Assembly (NCBI GenBank): GCA_002350625.1
Contig: DEFE01000018.1
Location: forward strand, 1-28,590
DNA length: 28,590 nt
Origin: Lachnospiraceae bacterium UBA2860
GTDB lineage: Bacteria > Bacillota > Clostridia > Lachnospirales > Lachnospiraceae
Direction of reading: 5' to 3'
Part shown: positions 18,191-24,654 of the stretch, one piece after another
Position numbering within the stretch: the stretch's first letter is position 1
How the letters are laid out: each line of letters opens with the position of its first letter
Notes under the pieces: generated by a model
What the model saw: the letters and a program-made list of their open reading frames with translations, nothing else
The model's database searches: none
What the model was told of the DNA's origin: nothing
Made by a program: the position numbers and the translations under genes

Positions 18191-18232
18191 ATAGAGATGT
18201 TACCCCATTTTCTTTGATAGACATACACATAT

Positions 18233-18261
18233 ATCATACTGGAAAAGTGCCTGTTTTACAA
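18233..18261 (-). promoter_or_regulatory. dnaA promoter
   Basis: On the minus strand TTGTAA (18256-18261) and TATGAT (18233-18238) are spaced 17 bp, about 45-70 bp before the dnaA start. The -35 falls inside a dyad, TTACA-CT-TGTAA (18256-18267), which is itself enclosed by GTGCCT/AGGCAC arms (18247-18272), so a repressor or DnaA feedback site here is plausible. Confidence 0.65.
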
Positions 18262-18313
18262 GTGTAAGGCACCCTCCGGGGTATACATAAGAAACAGCCG
18301 GATGCAACCGGAT

Positions 18314-18442
18314 TGTTGATAAAACGGCCCTGCTCTGTCGACATGAGAAACGCTTGCGGAACATGCTTTATGATCGAATATTGAAAAAGAAACACGCAGA
18401 AACAACAGAAATATCCACAACATATTCACAAAGTGTGGATAA
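18314..18442. other. oriC: DnaA-box cluster upstream of dnaA (first half of oriC)
   Basis: The rpmH-dnaA spacer (18191-18587, 397 bp, no gene) holds one perfect DnaA box, TGTGGATAA at 18434-18442 (TTATCCACA on the minus strand). Three sites match 8 of 9: ATATCCACA 18411-18419, ATATTCACA 18422-18430, and TGTTGATAA 18314-18322. A 14 bp dyad AGTTTATGTAAACT (18442-18455) adjoins the perfect box. The strand of nearly all genes flips across this spacer, which fits an origin. Confidence 0.85.
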
Positions 18443-18515
18443 GTTTATGTAAACTGTCGGACTTTTTAAGCCATTTTCGCCTATCGTTTCACAGCTGTCC
18501 GCGGCAAAAAGATTG

Positions 18516-18545
18516 TTGACAGTTATGGTAACTTCTGCGTATAAT
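18516..18545 (+). promoter_or_regulatory. Strong promoter of rpmH
   Basis: TTGACA (18516-18521) and TATAAT (18540-18545) are both perfect consensus hexamers, spaced by 18 bp, with rpmH starting about 40 bp downstream. This is the strongest sigma-A type promoter in the window and probably drives the rpmH-rnpA-yidD-yidC run. Confidence 0.9.
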
Positions 18546-18587
18546 AACTAGGCAAATCTGATAACAAGCTGAAGTAGAGGTGTTGAA

Positions 18588-18725
18588 ATGAGCAAGATGA
18601 CGTTTCAGCCGAAGAAGATCTCTCATGCCAGAGTTCACGGATTCCGCGCCAGAATGGCGACGAAGAACGGCAGAAAGGTCTTGGCGGCCAGAAGAAGAAA
18701 AGGAAGAAAAGTGATTTCCGCTTAA
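18588..18725 (+). CDS. rpmH: 50S ribosomal protein L34
   Basis: A 45-residue basic protein with the invariant L34 core HGFRARMATKNGRKVLAARR. It begins MSKMTFQPKKIS and ends KGRKVISA. GAGG is 7 bases before the ATG. It sits in the universal position between the origin and rnpA, directly behind a consensus promoter. Confidence 0.97.
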   Translation: MSKMTFQPKKISHARVHGFRARMATKNGRKVLAARRRKGRKVISA

Positions 18726-18737
18726 GGAATGCATAAG

Positions 18738-18765
18738 AGACCACAGCAATGTGGTCTTTTCTTCT
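18738..18765 (+). terminator. Hairpin with T-rich tail after rpmH (attenuator-like)
   Basis: AGACCACA (18738-18745) pairs perfectly with TGTGGTCT (18750-18757) around a GCAA tetraloop, followed by TTTCTTCT. It is an intrinsic terminator or attenuator that would let rpmH be expressed at a higher level than rnpA. Confidence 0.75.
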
Positions 18766-18822
18766 ATGAGTCTCGAATTGCCTGGGGAGCAGTTCGTAAG
18801 CGCAATCGCAAACAGACGAAAC

Positions 18823-19143
18823 ATGACCGGAATCAAAAAGAACGAAGACTTTTCGCGGGTCTACAGACGCGGAACATCAAAGGCGGACCACCTTCTCGTC
18901 CTGTATCGCTTAGATCGGGGAGACAGCGGGGACAGAAGGATCGGGATCTCTGTGAGCAAGAAGACGGGAAACAGTGTCGTGCGTCACAGAATTAAAAGAA
19001 GAATAAAAGAGATCTTCCGACTGAATGAAGGCGAATTCAGTACCGGGTGCGATTACGTCGCGGTGGCCAGAAAAGGCGCCGCATCCGCGGATTACCGCGA
19101 GTTGGCCGAATCGCTTATACGCCTTAATAGTAAATTCTCATGA
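18823..19143 (+). CDS. rnpA: Ribonuclease P protein component
   Basis: RnpA binds the RNase P RNA and supports 5' maturation of tRNAs. The core signature RIGISVSKKTGNSVVRHRIK with KRRIKEIFR is present, as is the N-terminal IKKNEDFSRVYRRGTS. The open frame extends back to a GTG at 18751, inside the terminator hairpin. The ATG at 18823 gives the family-like start MTGIKKNEDF and 106 residues. No ribosome binding site is obvious before this ATG, so the start is chosen by similarity only. The stop overlaps the yidD start by 4 bp. Confidence 0.9.
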   Translation: MTGIKKNEDFSRVYRRGTSKADHLLVLYRLDRGDSGDRRIGISVSKKTGNSVVRHRIKRRIKEIFRLNEGEFSTGCDYVAVARKGAASADYRELAESLIRLNSKFS

Positions 19144-19460
19144 TACTGAAAAATGGAATGATTGCTTCGATTCGTTTCTATCAGAAGCACATATCACCAT
19201 ATAAAGGCTATAAATGTCCTTATATCCCTACCTGTTCGCAGTACGGGATCGAGGCTATCCGGATGCACGGGCCGCTAAAAGGTGGCCTGCTTGCTTTGTG
19301 GAGAATTTTGCGCTGCAATCCTTTTTCGCGGGGGGGATATGATCCCGTCCGCCCGCCTGCTTCCTTTGAGGAGACCGGGGAGACGGAAAAAGAGACGCAG
19401 CCGGGGAGGCATCTGAGAATACGGGCAGACGGCGCGGGTAGTCCCGCGACTAAGATATAA
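19140..19460 (+). CDS. yidD: Membrane protein insertion efficiency factor YidD
   Basis: The first 70 residues are the conserved YidD domain, with the Cys-containing motifs CPYIPTCSQYGIEAI and GGLLALWRILRCNPFSRGG. Family members are peripheral inner-membrane proteins that help YidC-dependent insertion. The last 36 residues are an extra charged tail rich in Glu, Arg and Gly. The ATG overlaps the rnpA stop (ATGA), and yidC follows after 22 bp. Confidence 0.93.
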   Translation: MILKNGMIASIRFYQKHISPYKGYKCPYIPTCSQYGIEAIRMHGPLKGGLLALWRILRCNPFSRGGYDPVRPPASFEETGETEKETQPGRHLRIRADGAGSPATKI

Positions 19461-19482
19461 GAAAAAAGGAGGAAACAGCATT

Positions 19483-20796
19483 TTGGCTCAGGTAATGACA
19501 AAAAGCTCCATGCCGATCATCAAATGGGTCGCGGAAGTGCTCGGCCTTCTGATGAACGGGATCTATTACGTCATCAGTGCGATCGGTCTTCCGAACGTAG
19601 GTATCGCCATCATCATCTTCACGATTATTCTTCTCATGGCGATGATGCCGATGCAGGTCAAGCAGCAGAGATTCTCGAAGCTGCAGGCGATCATGCAGCC
19701 GGAGCTCACAAAGATCCAGAACAAGTACAAGGGCAAGAGGGATACGGCCTCACAGCAGAAGATGGTGGAGGAGACCAATGCCGTCTACGCCAAGTACGGC
19801 GTGTCCACAGCGGGCTCCTGCGTACAGCTGCTCATTCAGATGCCGGTTCTGTTCGCGCTCTACCAGGTCATCTACAAGATTCCCGGATACATCACGGTCA
19901 TCGGCGACAAGATCGCCGTTCTCGCTGAAAACAGTGATTTCGTCACGGCCTTCAGCAAGTTTGTCACCGACACGAACAGCGCGAACCTGACAAGAAATTT
20001 CGCCTCCGGCGAGACAAAGAACATCATCGACGCCGTTTACGGCATGACGACCAAGCAGTGGAACGCCCTGCTTGAGACATCGTCCGGCGCCTCCTTCGAG
20101 GGCGCCCTTACAAGTCTTCACCAGTACATCAGAAGCGCGACGAACTTCCTCGGACTCAGCATTTCCGATTCCCCGTGGGATATCATCCGGAATGCGTGGA
20201 ACGACAAGACCGGGATGTGGGTGATGCTCATCATCGCGGCGGCGCTCTTCCCGATCCTCGCCTGGTTCACACAGTGGCTCACCTATAAGCTGATGCCGCA
20301 GCCGGCCGCCGCAAATGGCGACTCGACCAGCACGATGGCGACGACGATGCAGTCGATGAACACGATCATGCCGATCATGTCGGCCGTCTTCTGCTTCACG
20401 CTCCCTGTCGGCGTCGGCATCTACTGGATCTTAAGCGCCGTCATCCGTGCGATCCAGCAGTACGCGATCAACAAGAAGCTGGATAAGGAGACGACGGAAG
20501 ACATCATGAAGGCGGCGCAGGAAAAGATGAACAAGAAGCGCGCGCGTCAGGGGCTTCCCCCGCAGAAGATCACGAATCAGGCGCATACCTCCACCAGAAG
20601 CTTCGAACCCGATGAGCAGCGGCGCGCAGAGAGAGCCGCGGAGACATTGGAGAGAAACAAAAAGGCCATGGAGGAATCGACCGCTTATTACAACAACACG
20701 GCCCGGCCCGGATCCATTGCCGCGAAGGCAAATATGGTCAAGGCCTTTGATGAAAAAAATGCCGGCGCAAAGAGCAGCGGAAAAAAGAAGAAGTAA
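19483..20796 (+). CDS. yidC: Membrane protein insertase YidC/Oxa1
   Basis: The 437-residue insertase lacks the large periplasmic domain of Gram-negative YidC. Membrane segments are at about 15-55 (two hydrophobic stretches), 110-130, 245-265 and 310-330. The family segments MPMQVKQQRFSKL and CVQLLIQMPVLFALYQVIYK are clear. The start is TTG with AAAGGAGG at 19466-19473, about 10 bases upstream; the next ATG at 19495 is too far from that site. At the position of the groove arginine of B. subtilis SpoIIIJ my alignment gives Leu51. The last 100 residues are a basic, Gln/Lys/Ala-rich cytoplasmic tail ending in a Lys run, typical of ribosome-contacting tails. Confidence 0.95.
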   Translation: MAQVMTKSSMPIIKWVAEVLGLLMNGIYYVISAIGLPNVGIAIIIFTIILLMAMMPMQVKQQRFSKLQAIMQPELTKIQNKYKGKRDTASQQKMVEETNAVYAKYGVSTAGSCVQLLIQMPVLFALYQVIYKIPGYITVIGDKIAVLAENSDFVTAFSKFVTDTNSANLTRNFASGETKNIIDAVYGMTTKQWNALLETSSGASFEGALTSLHQYIRSATNFLGLSISDSPWDIIRNAWNDKTGMWVMLIIAAALFPILAWFTQWLTYKLMPQPAAANGDSTSTMATTMQSMNTIMPIMSAVFCFTLPVGVGIYWILSAVIRAIQQYAINKKLDKETTEDIMKAAQEKMNKKRARQGLPPQKITNQAHTSTRSFEPDEQRRAERAAETLERNKKAMEESTAYYNNTARPGSIAAKANMVKAFDEKNAGAKSSGKKKK

Positions 20797-20832
20797 AGAA
20801 CGTCGAATACGATTGGCCTTTTAAGAGGAGCT

Positions 20833-20932
20833 GAAGTTTGTTTCCGAATGCGATGCATGGGAATGCGATGCATGAGAATGCGATGTATGGGAATACGATG
20901 CATGGGGATGACAAACTTCGCATCCGGAAACA
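20833..20932. promoter_or_regulatory. Interleaved inverted repeats flanking the yidC-jag tandem array
   Basis: Arm A, GAAGTTTGT (20833-20841), has a perfect complement at 20911-20919. Arm B, TGTTTCCGAATGCG (20839-20852), is complementary at 13 of 14 positions to 20919-20932. The order A-B-A'-B' means the two stems either interleave as a pseudoknot or compete. The element ends about 45 bp before the jag start. Function is unknown. Confidence 0.6.
20846..20905 (+). repeat. Tandem repeat, four copies of 15 bp
   Basis: Four contiguous 15 bp units of the form GAATGCGATGCATGG lie in the yidC-jag spacer, with one or two changes in copies 2, 3 and 4. Each unit carries the palindrome ATGCAT or a variant of it. 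I do not see a credible gene in the spacer (20797-20977). Confidence 0.95.
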
Positions 20933-20977
20933 CTAAATCAGATATTGGAATTTGGATTCTGGAGGAGGATCAGATAA

Positions 20978-21973
20978 ATGGAATACAAGGATTTTACGGC
21001 CAGGACCGTAGATGAAGCGATCACGCTGGCCTGCCTGGATCTGGGTGTGACCTCAGACCGTCTGGAGTACGATGTCGTTCAGGAAGCGTCCGGCGGATTT
21101 CTCGGCATCGGCGCGAGACCGGCCATCATCAAGGCCCGCGCGCGCACCGAGGAGGAGCTTGAAAGAGAGCGCAGGGCGATTGAAGAGGCCGAGCAGGCGG
21201 ACAGGGAATCCGTCGTGACACAGGCTCTTAGCGCCGACAAGGAAGCCGGCGGCAAGGTCATCACGAGCGACGAGATCGAGAAGAGAGCCGCCGCGGCAGC
21301 GGCCAAGGCCAGGGCGGAAGGCCGCCCGGAGATCCCGGTGCCGGAGAGGCGCGAAAGACGCGAACGCGACGGCGGCAGAAAAGAACGCGGCGGACGCGGA
21401 CACGGAAAGCGGAACAGCGAAGAGGCAAAGCCGCGCGAAGAAATCGAGATCCCGGCGTACGAGCCCTCGAAGCCGAAGCCGGAGCGCGTCGTGAAGCCGA
21501 TCCCGGAGGAGAAGGCGGAAGAGCTGAAGCAGACGGCCGAGGAATTCCTGAAGTCCGTGTTCGGCGCGATGCAGATCGAGGCGGTGATCCGCACCGAGTA
21601 CAGCCAGGAAGAAGGCGCGCTCAGCTGCACCTTCGACGGCGAAGAGATGGGCATCCTCATCGGTAAGCGCGGCCAGACGCTTGATTCTCTGCAGTATCTG
21701 ACGAGCCTTGTCGTCAACAAGAAGACAGAGGACTACGTCCGCGTCAAGCTCGACACAGAGGACTACAGGGCGAGACGCGCCGAGACGCTCGGCAATCTCG
21801 CAAGAAATATCGCCTACAAGGTCAAGAAGACACACCGGCCGGTATCCCTTGAGCCGATGAATCCCTATGAGCGGCGGATCATCCACTCTGCTCTGCAGGG
21901 CAACAGATTTGTCGAGACCTACAGCGAAGGCGAAGAACCGTACAGGCACGTCGTGGTGACGCCGAAGCGGTAA
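20978..21973 (+). CDS. jag: RNA-binding protein Jag (KhpB)
   Basis: This 331-residue protein has the three Jag parts. The Jag_N domain is at about 1-55, with EASGGFLGIGARPAIIKAR. A long charged linker spans about 57-180 and is rich in Glu, Arg and Ala with an RERRERDGG run. A KH domain with GxxG loop IGKRG is near 228-232, and an R3H domain follows (NPYERRIIHSALQGN). KhpB binds small and messenger RNAs and affects cell elongation and division in Firmicutes. The linker is longer than in many relatives. GGAGGAGG lies about 10 bases before the ATG. mnmE starts 15 bp after the stop. Confidence 0.95.
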   Translation: MEYKDFTARTVDEAITLACLDLGVTSDRLEYDVVQEASGGFLGIGARPAIIKARARTEEELERERRAIEEAEQADRESVVTQALSADKEAGGKVITSDEIEKRAAAAAAKARAEGRPEIPVPERRERRERDGGRKERGGRGHGKRNSEEAKPREEIEIPAYEPSKPKPERVVKPIPEEKAEELKQTAEEFLKSVFGAMQIEAVIRTEYSQEEGALSCTFDGEEMGILIGKRGQTLDSLQYLTSLVVNKKTEDYVRVKLDTEDYRARRAETLGNLARNIAYKVKKTHRPVSLEPMNPYERRIIHSALQGNRFVETYSEGEEPYRHVVVTPKR

Positions 21974-21988
21974 GGAGAGGACGGAGCG

Positions 21989-23500
21989 ATGCCAAGTGAT
22001 ACGATCGCAGCCGTCGCAAGCGGAATGACAGCTTCGGGCATCGGAATCATCCGGATTTCGGGGCCTGAAGCTTTTTCAATTCTGGAAAAGGTCTTCCGGC
22101 CGAAGCGCGGCGCAAACGTCAGGGAATATAAAGGAAATACGGTGCACTACGGGCACATCGTGCGCGGCGGCAGCGTGCGCGGCGATACCGTGAGTGGCGG
22201 TACCGTGAGCGGCAGTACTGTGGACGGTACTGTGATCGACGGCAGCTTGCGCGGCAGTACTGTGACCGATGACACTGTGAGCAGCGGTACTGTGACCGGC
22301 GGCACCGTGATCGACGAGTGCCTCGTAACGATTTTCCGGGCTCCGCACAGTTATACGGCGGAGGACACGGCCGAGATCAACACGCACGGCGGCGTCTTTG
22401 TCATGCAGCGGGTCCTTGACACGGTGCTCTCTGCCGGGGCACGCGCCGCGGAGCCGGGCGAGTTCACGAAGCGCGCCTTTCTGAACGGGCGGATCGACCT
22501 GACGGAGGCCGAGGCGGTCATGGACGTGATCAGCGCGAAGAGCGACGACGCCCTCGTCAGTTCTCTTCTGCAGCTGTCCGGCTCGGTGCGGCGCAGGATC
22601 GAAGGCCTCAGGGAAAAGATCATGGATGAGCTGGCCTTCATCGAGGCGGCGCTTGACGATCCCGAGCACTATGAGCTGTCCGATTACGGGGAGACGATGC
22701 TCGCGCATCTTGCGCCGGTCGCGGCGGCGCTGCGGCACCTGTCCGGGTCCTTCGGCGAGGGGCATCTCATCCGGGAGGGCATACTCACGGTGATTCTCGG
22801 AAAGCCGAACGCCGGGAAGTCTTCCCTCTTAAATGCACTGAGCGGCGAGGACCGCGCCATCGTGACCGAGATCGAAGGCACGACACGAGACATTTTGGAA
22901 GAACAGGTCCGGCTCGGCACCCTCTCCCTCCGCGTGATCGATACGGCGGGCATCCGCGATGCCGCGGACCGGATTGAACAGATCGGCATCGGCCGGGCAA
23001 AGGAATATGCATCCAGAGCGGATCTCATCCTTGCGCTCTTTGACGCCGCGACCGCTTTAGACGAAAATGACCGCGGGATTCTCGAGCTCATAAAGGATAA
23101 ACGGGCGATCCTCCTTCTCAACAAATCCGATCTTGCGCCGGTCACGACGCCGGAAATGCTGCAGGCCGTCTCCGGAAAAGAGACGCAGGTGCTGACGATT
23201 TCCGCGAAGGACGGCAGCGGGTTAAAGGAACTGGAGGAAGCCGTGCGCGCCCTCTTCTTCTCCGGCGGTCTCCGCATGAACGAAGAGGCGGTGATCACAA
23301 GCGCGCGGCACAAGCAGGCGATCGACGCGGCGCTTGCGTCTTATGCGCTGCTTGAGGAGAGTGTGCAGAGCGGCATGCCCGAGGACGTCTATGCGATCGA
23401 CCTCACGGACATGTACAAAAGACTCGGAGAGGTGATCGGCGAGGACATCGGCGACGATCTCGCCGACGCGATCTTCTCCCGCTTCTGCATGGGGAAGTAG
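21989..23500 (+). CDS. mnmE: tRNA modification GTPase MnmE with a repeat insertion
   Basis: MnmE works with MnmG to modify the wobble uridine of certain tRNAs. The GTPase motifs are intact: G1 GKPNAGKSSL, G2 GTTRD, G3 DTAG, G4 NKSD and G5 SAKDG. The C-terminal Cys motif is FCMGK. The N-terminal folate-binding domain is interrupted at about residues 59-106 by a run of pentapeptide-like repeats, where normal MnmE has only a short loop before VIDE. This accounts for 503 residues against the usual 455 or so. The reading frame is open and the catalytic motifs are unaffected, so the protein is probably functional. It is 15 bp downstream of jag. Confidence 0.96.
   Translation: MPSDTIAAVASGMTASGIGIIRISGPEAFSILEKVFRPKRGANVREYKGNTVHYGHIVRGGSVRGDTVSGGTVSGSTVDGTVIDGSLRGSTVTDDTVSSGTVTGGTVIDECLVTIFRAPHSYTAEDTAEINTHGGVFVMQRVLDTVLSAGARAAEPGEFTKRAFLNGRIDLTEAEAVMDVISAKSDDALVSSLLQLSGSVRRRIEGLREKIMDELAFIEAALDDPEHYELSDYGETMLAHLAPVAAALRHLSGSFGEGHLIREGILTVILGKPNAGKSSLLNALSGEDRAIVTEIEGTTRDILEEQVRLGTLSLRVIDTAGIRDAADRIEQIGIGRAKEYASRADLILALFDAATALDENDRGILELIKDKRAILLLNKSDLAPVTTPEMLQAVSGKETQVLTISAKDGSGLKELEEAVRALFFSGGLRMNEEAVITSARHKQAIDAALASYALLEESVQSGMPEDVYAIDLTDMYKRLGEVIGEDIGDDLADAIFSRFCMGK
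22161..22311 (+). repeat. Degenerate 15 bp tandem repeats inside mnmE
   Basis: About ten degenerate units, mostly 15 bp with 12 and 18 bp variants, follow the pattern GGC-x-ACTGTGA-x. They encode units such as GDTVS, GGTVS, GSTVD and SGTVT. All length differences are multiples of three, so the frame is kept. The insertion lies between the VHYGHIV and VIDECLVTIF segments of MnmE. Confidence 0.9.
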
Positions 23501-23511
23501 ACGACGGCGCG

Positions 23512-23573
23512 GGAACCGTTCTGTCATGAAGGTATCCTGCTGCGGTGCAGGAACCGGCTTACGCGCGGGTTCC
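23512..23573 (+). other. Overlapping dyads after mnmE
   Basis: In the 131 bp spacer between mnmE and the lipoprotein gene, TCCTGC-TGCGGT-GCAGGA (23535-23552) overlaps GGAACC (23550-23555), which pairs with GGTTCC (23568-23573). The two hairpins exclude each other. There is no T tract, so a plain terminator is doubtful. A TATGAT at about 23593 may be a -10 for the lipoprotein gene, without a clear -35. Confidence 0.35.
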
Positions 23574-23631
23574 AATTGTACCGGGTATGTAGTATGATGG
23601 ACGCGATGAGGGGCATATAAGGAGGCAAGTT

Positions 23632-24501
23632 TTGAAGCGAATATTTTATAAGGTCCTCTTCCTGATCAGCGGCACAGTGCTCTTAAGCGGCTGCGCGATG
23701 ACGGAGGTGCCTGTCGTCGGGAACATGACGCCAACGCCGACGCCGACGGAAGCAGTCGCCGTCACGGAGACGCCGACGGAGACGCCGATTCCGATCATCA
23801 CGACGACGCCGGAGGATCTGACGCCGGTGCCGGTGTCGCTTACGCCGATCGCGGAGGCGGACGACTACTTAAAAACCATAGGCAGCAAAGCGCAGGGCGA
23901 GACGGTCCTCAAGGTGAAGTTTGTCAATAACACGGGCAAAGATATTACAAGCGTGCGCGTGATCCCGATGCTGGCCCTGGAACGGGACGGGACGACGGAC
24001 GCGGTAAATCTCCTTGCCGAGGGAGATCCCTATAAGGACAGAGAAGAACGCGTCTTCTATTACAACACGGCTCTGGACGAGCCCTCGGAGGACGGCCTCA
24101 AGCATTACAACATGGAGCTGACCTTCTCTGACAACACCGCCTACACCATGACGGACGTGCCATTTTCGAATATGAAGGAAGGCAGCATCCGCATAAGCGG
24201 CGAGGTCGCGTACATCGACTACCTGCCGGTTACGGGACAGGGGCGCGTCTCACTGCTTGCCGACGAGGCGGCTGCGGAAGCGGCGAGGAAGCTGGCCGCG
24301 GAGGAAGAAGCTTCTCATAAGGACGAGGACGAAGACGAAGATTACGAGGCCTACGACGAGGACCATGAGGAGCAGTACGACGAGAATTACGACGAGTACG
24401 AGAACTACGACGAGTACGATCATTATGATGAGGATCACGAAGACTACGAAGATTATGAGGACTATGAAGACGAAGGTGATCCTTATGACGAGGAATGGTA
24501 G
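23632..24501 (+). CDS. Putative lipoprotein with Thr/Pro linker and acidic Asp/Glu/Tyr tail
   Basis: I do not recognise a characterised family. The 289-residue product starts MKRIFYKVLFLISGTVLLSGC; the lipobox LSGC places the lipidated Cys at 21. Residues 33-72 are a Thr/Pro/Glu-rich wall-spanning linker. Residues 80-205 look like a beta-rich domain (VLKVKFVNNTGKDITSVRV), similar in style to the small extracytoplasmic FxLYD-like domains. Residues 208-228 are an Ala/Glu helix. Residues 230-289 are almost only Asp, Glu, Tyr and His. The start is TTG with AAGGAGG 6 bases upstream. It separates mnmE from mnmG, which are often adjacent in other Firmicutes. The acidic tail could bind cations or basic wall proteins, but that is a guess. 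Confidence 0.8.
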   Translation: MKRIFYKVLFLISGTVLLSGCAMTEVPVVGNMTPTPTPTEAVAVTETPTETPIPIITTTPEDLTPVPVSLTPIAEADDYLKTIGSKAQGETVLKVKFVNNTGKDITSVRVIPMLALERDGTTDAVNLLAEGDPYKDREERVFYYNTALDEPSEDGLKHYNMELTFSDNTAYTMTDVPFSNMKEGSIRISGEVAYIDYLPVTGQGRVSLLADEAAAEAARKLAAEEEASHKDEDEDEDYEAYDEDHEEQYDENYDEYENYDEYDHYDEDHEDYEDYEDYEDEGDPYDEEW

Positions 24502-24612
24502 AATCCATACGGCTGACGTGAATCCATATGGCTGACGAAGGATATATGGCTGACGAAGGATATATGGCTGACGAAGGATGTATGGCTGACGAAGGATGTA
24601 TGGCTGTCGAAA
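24502..24612 (+). repeat. Tandem repeat of 18 bp before mnmG
   Basis: Four contiguous 18 bp units of the form GATATATGGCTGACGAAG lie at 24541-24612 with one to three changes. They are preceded by two divergent copies (24502-24540) containing CATACGGCTGACG and CATATGGCTGACG. The array fills most of the lipoprotein-mnmG spacer. Confidence 0.93.
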
Positions 24613-24635
24613 ATGGTTCGACGGATGATATATGA
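24528..24635 (+). CDS. Possible repeat-encoded small ORF (35 residues)
   Basis: Because the 18 bp unit is six codons long, an ATG at 24528 opens a 35-residue frame reading MADEGY, MADEGY, MADEGC, MADEGC and then MAVENGSTDDI. There is no ribosome binding site before the first ATG, although each unit supplies another ATG. It may be a chance product of the repeat. Confidence 0.15.
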   Translation: MADEGYMADEGYMADEGCMADEGCMAVENGSTDDI

Positions 24636-24654
24636 ATGACTGACGGAGGAGTGC

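Noticed and set aside
18251..18265. A 15-base match (CTGTTTTACAAGTGT) between the dnaA promoter and the parS array (28513-28527)
   Set aside because: In 28.6 kb roughly one 15-base match is expected by chance when both strands are counted, so the match alone is not significant.
20688..20933. Antisense 81-residue frame with MHRIP repeats and a hydrophobic stretch
   Set aside because: It is produced by the 15 bp repeat and the shadow of the Lys/Ala-rich yidC tail; no start signal supports it.
20848..21015. A 55-residue frame made from the 15 bp array (MRCMG repeats) running into jag
   Set aside because: No ribosome binding site, cysteine/arginine-rich repeat translation, and it overlaps the true jag start in another frame.
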